Part shown: one piece after another, positions 30,546 through 35,910 of the stretch
Layout: every line of letters begins with the position of its first letter
How positions within the stretch are numbered: position 1 is the first letter of the stretch
From: Desulfocapsaceae bacterium
Lineage (GTDB): Bacteria; Desulfobacterota; Desulfobulbia; Desulfobulbales; Desulfocapsaceae
Direction of reading: 5' to 3'
Assembly: GCA_031292275.1 (NCBI GenBank)
Contig: JARLHL010000103.1
Coordinates: 1 to 35,910 of the forward strand
Length of the DNA: 35,910 nucleotides
Notes under the pieces: generated by a model
Databases searched by the model: none
What the model was told of the DNA's origin: nothing
Seen by the model: the letters and a program-made list of their open reading frames with translations, nothing else
Position numbers and translations under genes: made by a program

Positions 30546-31232
30546 TCACCTTTCGCTGTAGGCTTTGAGATGGACGGCGGCAACCTCGTCCAGCTTGTTG
30601 CGCTTGGCCAGTTGTTCCGCCCGGGAAAACCAGGTGGTTGTGGTCCGCAGCTTTCCCTGCCCGGTCTGGACGATATACTGGATCGCGCAGTCGGAAAGTT
30701 TGACGGTGCAGATCGATTCCGCCAGTTCGCGGATCTCGACCACGTCGAAGAGCTCGAAGCGGATGATGGCCGTGAAGCGGTCGTAAAGATGCCGGAAACG
30801 CCGGAGATTCTTCTCCGAGTGCTCCATGCCTATCATGATGATCGGCGTGTTGGTCATGTCGTTGATGTCGCGCAGGACCTCGACGGCCCCGCCGCGGACC
30901 AGGTAGTCGACCTCGTCGATGATGATGGGGCGGGGCCGCTCGATAAGCTGCTCGATGATCTGGTTGAAGAGATCGTCGGCCCTGAAGCTGCCCGCCACGC
31001 CCAGCTCGGAGACGATGTTGGCAAGCAGACTGCGCCGGGAGCTGATATCCTTGGCCCGGACATAGGGAATGTCGTTCTGCCCCGCATACCACTGCCCGAC
31101 GTCGGTCTTGCCGGTGCCGGGCGGGCCGAAGGCCAGCATGTTGCCGATGCGGCCCTTGATGGGTGTCTGCACCACCTCGACGCCATGGACAAAGCGGCGC
31201 ACGTTTTTGGTGATTGCAAAAGTCTCTTTCAT
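30546..31232 (-). CDS. B: Transposition ATPase, MuB-like
   Basis: 228-residue AAA+ ATPase. Walker A GPPGTGKT (36-43), Walker B IIIDEVD (103-109), then IMIGMEHSEKNLRRFRHLYDRF, as in MuB/TniB/IstB-like ATPases that pick target DNA and activate the transposase. Shorter than Mu B (312), lacking the N-terminal HTH. AAGGAGGA lies 10 nt before ATG 31232. Directly downstream of A, with a hairpin in the gap. Confidence 0.93.
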   Translation of the reverse strand: MKETFAITKNVRRFVHGVEVVQTPIKGRIGNMLAFGPPGTGKTDVGQWYAGQNDIPYVRAKDISSRRSLLANIVSELGVAGSFRADDLFNQIIEQLIERPRPIIIDEVDYLVRGGAVEVLRDINDMTNTPIIMIGMEHSEKNLRRFRHLYDRFTAIIRFELFDVVEIRELAESICTVKLSDCAIQYIVQTGQGKLRTTTTWFSRAEQLAKRNKLDEVAAVHLKAYSER

Positions 31233-31272
31233 TGCGTAAAATCCTCCTTGTATGATTGATGTTTTTTTGAAC

Positions 31273-31304
31273 CGGCCTGATGCTCGCTACATCAGGCCGT
31301 TTTT
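31273..31304 (+). terminator. Rho-independent terminator facing into the transposase gene (plus strand)
   Basis: Perfect 10-bp stem CGGCCTGATG (31273-31282) / CATCAGGCCG (31290-31299), 7-nt loop, followed on the plus strand by a T-run at 31300-31304. In this direction it is a textbook terminator. Early transcription runs the other way, so it would stop antisense transcripts before they cross gene A. In the A-B mRNA it forms a hairpin without a U-run between the two genes. Confidence 0.8.
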
Positions 31305-31306
31305 AT

Positions 31307-33505
31307 TTACATTCCGTTTTGATTTGCCTCCGCCAGCCCCGCCTTTTCCCTGAGATCGCCTTCCAGCTTCATGTACATCATCCCCGAGTTGGTGGTGTAG
31401 TACTCCGTCAGCCAGTCGTATTCTCTGCGGCTTAAGGGCCGGTTTTCCTTTTTGATTCGGGTGCGGATCTGGTCGTAGATATCCGAGTCGGAGCGCAGGA
31501 CTACAATCTTCTCCTCGCGTTTCATTATCCTGCTGTTATTCTCCAGGATCTCAGATCCGACACTGGTAAGCATCCCGTCGAACTGACGATTGCCCCTGCC
31601 AAGCTCCGCCATGGCCTCCGCGGCCCGGCCAGCCTCTTCCAGGGCTGGGGTGGTGTACGGTTTTCGGGGCTTGGGCAGATCGATGATGGCGGCGGTCTTT
31701 TCCTCGCGGGAGGCCAGGATTTCTTCGTGCACCATATCCAGGGCCTGTTTCTTGACGATCCGGTTCAGCTCCTTTTGCGCATCTTTGAGCAGCTTTTTCT
31801 GGGTGTTGCGGAGTTTTGCCGCGGTCTCGGCCCGATCGATGCCTGTGCGCCGCGGGTTCTGGGCCACACAGAGGAAGGCGTTGGTGTCGGCGTCAAAGAT
31901 ATAGATGGTTCCCAGGTCGAGGGTATCGATCCGCACCCGCACAGTGGTGCCGACTTCCGGCAGCATGTCGCTGATATAGGTGATATTGTCTACGGAGACC
32001 CCGGTCTTGGCCACTGTCCGGACGCCGCCGCCTGGGGCTGCAGCCAGCAGGATGTCCAGGGCGCGCTCGTTGCCGATGCCACGAACCGCCTCCTGCCAGG
32101 CGCGGGCTACTTCCGCAGGCGTCCGGCCGTTTAATTTCCTGTGCTTATTCTGGTGGTAGATGGCATTGCACCAGCGGTCGCAGTAGGCCTGCAGCTCTTC
32201 TGCCGTCATGTTGATCTCAACCATTTGGTCTTTGCCCATTATCCGGGATGCGAAGCTGCGGCGGGCCTCGATGTCCTTGCGTTCTGCCACCGAATGGCCG
32301 ATATAGCCCGGCATAAGCTCCTGAAAGGAATGGGCGAAGGTCTTGAAGGCCCGCTCGATATGCGGCTTGGCCTCCGGAGTGAAGGGCGGACAGAGGATCT
32401 GCTCTATCTGCAAGGCCTCGAAGACCTGGACGATATGGCGAGAGACATAGTCGGCACCGTTGTCGGTTTTGGCGGTCTCAGGCACGCCCCAGTCGAGCAG
32501 GGCCCGGCGGATCAGCGCCGCCACGGCGGTTGATCGAGATGTTTTTGAGACATGCAGCTTCAGGCGTCGGCTGTAGACATCGATCACCCCGATCAGGGTA
32601 TAGCGGCCATCGGCCAGCATCACGTCGGCAGGCGTGGAGTCGAATTCCCAGACCTGGTTGAGGCGCAGGACCTGCTCCGAGGCGTCGCCGATTGCAAATT
32701 GCCGCTGGTTGCGCCACTTGTCGGGGCTGGTGGTGAAGAGAAGCAGGCTGGCGTTCTCGCTCTTCCAGCGGTTAGTGAAACGGCGGATCGAGCTTGCGCC
32801 GGGCAGATCGGCAAAACGGGCCTCCATGGCCATCTGCAGGGTGGAGAATTTGGCATTCGGATGCGCTTTCAGCATGCCGATGATGAAATCTTTATGGCTG
32901 GAGGTGAGCTGGCTGGTTCCCTTTTTCGGGTTGCGGTAGTCCGGGGCAAGGCCTGCAAGGCCATCCTGCTTGAGGGCGGCCTGCCAGCGGCAGAGGCTGG
33001 ACCAGGACACCTGGTCGACATGCTTTTTGATATGGTCGGCGATCCGGATCTCGCCGCTGTTGTAGAGGTCGCAAAACCGGGCGGTGCCTTTTTTGATGTT
33101 GGTGGCTGCGGAAGCGGCAAGAAAGCCTTCCCAGGCCCGCAGGACATCCCGCCGGGCGTAGGCGATTTCCTGCCTGGCGGGCGGGATCTCGCCGAAGGCG
33201 GCAAGGTTGGCCTCTGCTGCGATTCGTTCTTTTTCGCTGGTCTCAGCCCGGCTTTGGGCGGCGGTATTGCCAGCCTCGGCCCCGGCCATGCCTGCAGGGG
33301 TGGAGACGATGACGGACGTTGCCCTTGAGCGGGCCAGTCGGAGGCGGATATCCTCGGGTAGAAAGGAGATGGGAAAACGCTTTTCCAGGCCACCTTTACC
33401 AGTTACGAAAGTATGGCGCCAGTTGTCGTGTGATGCCTTGCGGCATGCCGACCTCCTGCTGATCCCCAGGGCCTCTCCGATTTCCAGAATGCCTACCGAT
33501 TTCAT
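31307..33505 (-). CDS. A: DDE transposase, MuA family
   Basis: 732-residue transposase that cuts and joins phage ends to target DNA. N-terminal HTH (GILEIGEALGISRRSACRKA), then DNA-binding region, then catalytic core with Asp289 (VWEFDSTPAD), Asp348 (AKTDNGADYVS) and Glu384 (KPHIERAFKTF), the DDE triad with D-35-E spacing. The C-terminal 200 residues, basic and helical (KKLLKDAQKELNRIVKK), likely interact with MuB. Slightly longer than Mu A (663). AGAGG lies 9 nt before ATG 33505, in a 4-nt gap from the upstream gene. Confidence 0.97.
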   Translation of the reverse strand: MKSVGILEIGEALGISRRSACRKASHDNWRHTFVTGKGGLEKRFPISFLPEDIRLRLARSRATSVIVSTPAGMAGAEAGNTAAQSRAETSEKERIAAEANLAAFGEIPPARQEIAYARRDVLRAWEGFLAASAATNIKKGTARFCDLYNSGEIRIADHIKKHVDQVSWSSLCRWQAALKQDGLAGLAPDYRNPKKGTSQLTSSHKDFIIGMLKAHPNAKFSTLQMAMEARFADLPGASSIRRFTNRWKSENASLLLFTTSPDKWRNQRQFAIGDASEQVLRLNQVWEFDSTPADVMLADGRYTLIGVIDVYSRRLKLHVSKTSRSTAVAALIRRALLDWGVPETAKTDNGADYVSRHIVQVFEALQIEQILCPPFTPEAKPHIERAFKTFAHSFQELMPGYIGHSVAERKDIEARRSFASRIMGKDQMVEINMTAEELQAYCDRWCNAIYHQNKHRKLNGRTPAEVARAWQEAVRGIGNERALDILLAAAPGGGVRTVAKTGVSVDNITYISDMLPEVGTTVRVRIDTLDLGTIYIFDADTNAFLCVAQNPRRTGIDRAETAAKLRNTQKKLLKDAQKELNRIVKKQALDMVHEEILASREEKTAAIIDLPKPRKPYTTPALEEAGRAAEAMAELGRGNRQFDGMLTSVGSEILENNSRIMKREEKIVVLRSDSDIYDQIRTRIKKENRPLSRREYDWLTEYYTTNSGMMYMKLEGDLREKAGLAEANQNGM

Positions 33506-33509
33506 CGAC

Positions 33510-34403
33510 TCAGCCTCTTAGGTGGGTATGATCTTCCATGAGTTCCTTGAAGCCTTCCAAGAGTTGGGCGGCGCTGGGAAATTTCGCATGGACCGTCCAG
33601 GTTTCGCCGTGGTGCCACTGCTCGATCAGCGTGTGCTTGGGATCCATCCGGAAGATTTTGAAGCCTGCCTTCTGCAGCTTTTCGCGATCAGCAAGCTCCA
33701 TCTGGCAACACTGGGTGTCCAGGGTGCCGGGTATGGCCTCGGCCACAACCTCGATCAGGCCCTGCAGGGCGCGGTAGACTGTCTTGCGGGAGGTGTAACG
33801 CCAGTTGCGCTGCTTCTCGATCCTTATCTGCTCGAAGAACTGCTCGAAGGCCTGGGTGAAGGCCTCGGACTGGAAATCGGTGAGGTTGGTCCTGGTCTCG
33901 CCGACCTTTTGATCGATCTCGACCTCAACCTGGTTGCCTTTATAGGAAAGGACGGCCTTTTTAATGGTCTTGGCGGTGATTTTCGCCTTGGATTGGGAGG
34001 CAATATCCAGGAGGCTTTTCCAGACCTGGACCTGCTCCGCCGGTTCGAGTTTGGCGAGTTCTCGGGCTTGGGCTTCATTGGCGGGGAGAAAAAAAACTTT
34101 TTCCTGAATGGCATCGTCATCATTTTTGACCGCAATTGCGGTCAAATTTTCGATAACTCTGGATGCAGCTATATATTGGTTTGCCGTATTTTTGTGAATA
34201 TCCCACAGTTCTTGGCAATACCGTTCAAAGGTTTTGAATTTTTCACGATAAAGCCGCCGTTCCCGGATTTCGGCCAGAGCTGCCCCTACTGCGATAAATC
34301 CCTTGAAATTCCGTTCGATAATCCCTTCAAGTTCGCTTAGACGTTTACATTCAAGCGTAGTCAACGGGCGATCTTCAATGAGTTCCGGTACTTGAGCTGT
34401 CAT
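33510..34403 (-). CDS. Early DNA-binding-type protein, ParB/plasmid-like N-terminus
   Basis: 297 residues. The N-terminal segment LSELEGIIERNFKGFIAVGAALAEIRERRLYREKFKTFERYCQELWDIHKNTANQYIAASRVI resembles the helical HTH region of several phage and plasmid regulators that precede ParB-like domains. The rest is charged and of unknown fold. It overlaps the upstream gene by ATGA and lies 4 nt before A, so it is expressed with the transposase. Role unknown: replication or partition-like control. Confidence 0.7.
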   Translation of the reverse strand: MTAQVPELIEDRPLTTLECKRLSELEGIIERNFKGFIAVGAALAEIRERRLYREKFKTFERYCQELWDIHKNTANQYIAASRVIENLTAIAVKNDDDAIQEKVFFLPANEAQARELAKLEPAEQVQVWKSLLDIASQSKAKITAKTIKKAVLSYKGNQVEVEIDQKVGETRTNLTDFQSEAFTQAFEQFFEQIRIEKQRNWRYTSRKTVYRALQGLIEVVAEAIPGTLDTQCCQMELADREKLQKAGFKIFRMDPKHTLIEQWHHGETWTVHAKFPSAAQLLEGFKELMEDHTHLRG

Positions 34404-34873
34404 TGTTTCATCTCCATATCTTCAAGGTATTTCAGGCGCTTGCGCTTTTCTGCGCGGGCTTTGCGCTCTTGCTCGTCATATTTCTGGATCTCGGCCCGAA
34501 GGGCCTCTGGGCCAGGCATGGCAAACATCCCACCGCATTCGGCCAGGACGCGGATCGGCTCCAGGTCGCCGGTGGCCTTACAGAAAGCCGGAAGGTATTC
34601 GGCGGGGATTCGGTGGTGTTCTTTGGACTCGGCAGTCCAGGTGTCGATGGTTGTCTTGCTGACCTCGCAGCCAAGCAGATGGCTCATCTCGCCTGCAATC
34701 TGATGGCGGGAGAGGGTGCAATTTTTAATGGCTGAAAACAGGGCCTGGCGCAGAGTCTCGGCTATGTTCAGCTCACCGACGGCGGGGGGCTGGGGCTCAA
34801 CCTTTTGGACGCGTTGCAGGACATCTAAAAGGCTCATCTGCCGTCCGTCTATTTTGGTTTTGCGTTTAGACAT
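34400..34873 (-). CDS. Early helix-turn-helix protein, unknown
   Basis: 157 residues. TLSRHQIAGEMSHLLGCEVSKTTIDTWTAESKEHHRIPAEYLPAFCKAT is a phage-type helical HTH domain seen in Mu-like early genes; the tail EIQKYDEQERKARAEKRKRLKYLEDME is a basic coiled coil. ATG 34873 has a weak AGGC upstream. It lies 36 nt after the Ner-like gene. Confidence 0.75.
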   Translation of the reverse strand: MSKRKTKIDGRQMSLLDVLQRVQKVEPQPPAVGELNIAETLRQALFSAIKNCTLSRHQIAGEMSHLLGCEVSKTTIDTWTAESKEHHRIPAEYLPAFCKATGDLEPIRVLAECGGMFAMPGPEALRAEIQKYDEQERKARAEKRKRLKYLEDMEMKQ

Positions 34874-34909
34874 TGCGCCTGATAATCTATGTTGGTATGC
34901 TAAGTTATC

Positions 34910-35206
34910 TCATTGGAGATAACGCTGCTGGAGCTTTTTGGCAGCCCGGATTGCCTGTGTCACGATGGCCCGATCGATCAAGTTTCGCAGGATTGTGTCC
35001 GATTGCGGCCCCCAGCACTGTTCGTGTGTGAGGCCGAATAACGTGGCCACAGCCGTCTCGATGGCGAAATTTGTAAATCGCCCTGAATTGCTGCGGGTGG
35101 ACCGTTTGATAATCTTCTGGACGTTGTGATAGCCGTACCCGGTGCGATCGGCTATCTCCTTGATTGTCAGCCCTCGAAGTCTGATGAGCTTTTGCAGGTT
35201 GTTCAT
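34910..35206 (-). CDS. ner: Ner-like early regulator
   Basis: 98 residues. LIRLRGLTIKEIADRTGYGYHNVQKIIKRSTRS is a Ner/Nlp-type helix-turn-helix; the C-terminal part is helical (AIVTQAIRAAKKLQQRYL). First gene of the early operon, transcribed from the promoter at 35266-35295. In Mu, Ner shuts down early and repressor promoters. Longer than Mu Ner (75). Confidence 0.8.
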   Translation of the reverse strand: MNNLQKLIRLRGLTIKEIADRTGYGYHNVQKIIKRSTRSNSGRFTNFAIETAVATLFGLTHEQCWGPQSDTILRNLIDRAIVTQAIRAAKKLQQRYLQ

Positions 35207-35265
35207 AATCGTATTGTTCCGGCTCTGTTTTCTCAGGGGTGGTCTAGATAAGATTCCATTATAGA

Positions 35266-35295
35266 CTTATAACTAACATACATTAGCAGTGTCAA
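35266..35295 (-). promoter_or_regulatory. Early operon sigma-70 promoter
   Basis: On the minus strand TTGACA (35295-35290), 18-nt spacer, TATAAG (35271-35266). Consensus -35 and a near-consensus -10. It faces the ner gene 60 nt downstream. The spacer contains the dyad CTAATGTATGTTAG, so repressor binding there would block polymerase. A second TATAAT lies at 35263-35258 but has no -35. Confidence 0.8.
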
Positions 35296-35322
35296 TAGAA
35301 AAACAAACAAACGTTAGTATAG
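35273..35322. promoter_or_regulatory. Probable repressor/Ner operators
   Basis: A 14-bp dyad CTAACATACATTAG at 35273-35286 lies wholly in the early-promoter spacer. A related half-site, ACGTTAGTATAG, is at 35311-35322 on the plus strand and matches ATGTTAGTTATA on the minus strand near 35269-35280. Two related sites about 40 bp apart suggest cooperative binding. Which protein binds is unknown. Confidence 0.6.
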
Positions 35323-35804
35323 CTTCACGCTTGGTCTCGCTGATAGATCTCCATACAAATGGAAACCTAAAGAGGTTTGCTGAAATAGCGGGGATTAATC
35401 CGGTGACGCTTTTGAATTACTCAAAGGGAAGGCTTCCTAAAGCTGATGCCCTGGCTAACATATGTGAGTCTTTTGGGGTCAATATCAATTGGCTGCTTAC
35501 AGGTAAGGGAACCCAATACATTCAGGCAAACGATTCAAAATCCCTTCATGCGGACTTGGCTCCAGAGCTTTCTGACTTTTTGGAAAAAGCCAAGATGATA
35601 CTAGACAAAGGGGATGCCGCAGCCCAGGACACCCTGAAAAAAAATCTTACACAAATGATCGACAGGCTTGATGCGGAGACAGAAGTTGAAAAATTGAGAA
35701 GGGAGATGACAGACATCAAAAATGAACTTGCTGAAATGAAAAACAAAATGGAATATCGGGCGAACAACAGAGAGGAAAAATCCTCAAAAAAGAAGGTTGC
35801 GTGA
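35289..35804 (+). CDS. c: Phage repressor, XRE/HTH family
   Basis: 171 residues. N-terminal HTH LKRFAEIAGINPVTLLNYSKGRLPKADALANICESFGVNINWLLTGKG is a CI/Mu-c type DNA-binding domain that keeps lysogeny. C-terminal half is a coiled coil (EVEKLRREMTDIKNELAEMKNKME) with a basic end (SSKKKVA); there is no S24 protease. Start is the GTG at 35289, which overlaps the -35 of the early promoter and has no Shine-Dalgarno, so a leaderless or weak start is implied. No better in-frame start is visible. Confidence 0.85.
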   Translation: MSIEKQTNVSIASRLVSLIDLHTNGNLKRFAEIAGINPVTLLNYSKGRLPKADALANICESFGVNINWLLTGKGTQYIQANDSKSLHADLAPELSDFLEKAKMILDKGDAAAQDTLKKNLTQMIDRLDAETEVEKLRREMTDIKNELAEMKNKMEYRANNREEKSSKKKVA

Positions 35805-35910
35805 TTTATGTAGTCTTTAGTTACTACTTCGATTTGTTAATGTCCATTGATTTTTGGCAGGTTTTGGTCGCCTGAAACAGAGTGGGAAAATGAAGTAAAA
35901 GATGTCCAAC
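35805..35910. other. Region past the repressor gene, near the phage end
   Basis: 106 nt, AT-rich, no gene. TGTTTCA occurs on the minus strand at 35879-35873, resembling the first half of MuA end-binding sites. In Mu the transposon end lies a few hundred bp beyond the repressor gene, so the attL is probably just outside the window. I cannot place the end. Confidence 0.3.

Noticed and set aside
1-35910. tRNA or rRNA genes
   Set aside because: I saw no tRNA-like cloverleaf or rRNA sequence; a tRNA scan would be needed for certainty.

Overview
The window is almost all of a Mu-like transposable prophage or phage, read mainly on the minus strand (right to left). It carries a MuA-type DDE transposase, a MuB-type ATPase, GemA, a Mor-type activator, and the full Mu/FluMu head module (gp27, gp28 terminase, gp29 portal, F, G, I/Z, T, HI1506-like, gp36, gp37). 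The tail genes are not those of Mu. They are a long non-contractile (siphovirus) set: tail tube, frameshifted chaperone, 1034-residue tape measure, BR0599/DUF2163 protein and a GTA-like tail-tip protein. This matches the Mu-head/siphovirus-tail plan of the D3112/B3 type. The body is GC-rich, and several intergenic repeats look like bacterial-chromosome repeats (a GGGGACAG-type REP hairpin, a dispersed ~100-bp unit, purine heptamers). I infer a GC-rich proteobacterial or Desulfobacterota host, with low certainty. Neither phage end is certain: the Dam gene is cut by the left edge, and the repressor end lies close to the right edge.

Layout from right to left. At 35.29-35.80 kb is the repressor (plus strand), divergent from the early operon. 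The early promoter at 35266-35295 has a dyad operator in its spacer. The early operon, 35.2-26.5 kb (minus), holds a Ner-like regulator, two early DNA-binding-type proteins, transposase A, ATPase B, a winged-helix protein, an XRE-like protein, DUF3164, several small proteins, two zinc-ribbon proteins, GemA and Mor. A small plus-strand gene sits in an AT-rich gap at 28.2 kb. At 26.2-23.5 kb is a low-GC, plus-strand cargo block of four genes. It includes an AbiJ-like/HEPN abortive-infection gene, a membrane-anchored protein, and an overlapping pair of one soluble and one membrane protein. It is the most likely site of an undescribed defence or exclusion function.

The late operon runs from 23.1 kb to the left edge (minus): TraR-like zinc finger, gp25-27-like proteins, terminase, portal, MuF with a probable C-terminal nuclease domain, G, protease/scaffold I/Z, cement protein, capsid T, head-completion proteins, tail tube, tail chaperones with a clear -1 frameshift signal, tape measure, tail-tip proteins, endolysin, holin, a structured leader, and a Dam-type methyltransferase (partial). 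Most junctions are ATGA or TGATG overlaps, so the operon is translationally coupled. The few real gaps are where the repeats sit, often starting within a base or two of a stop codon.

How it should work: the repressor blocks the early promoter. On induction A and B carry out replicative transposition, Mor switches on the late operon, heads are packed by gp27/gp28, and lysis is by holin plus GH108 endolysin. The Dam methylase probably modifies phage DNA, a role analogous to Mu mom. The cargo block is divergent from the late genes and faces Mor head-on, which fits independently expressed lysogeny genes.
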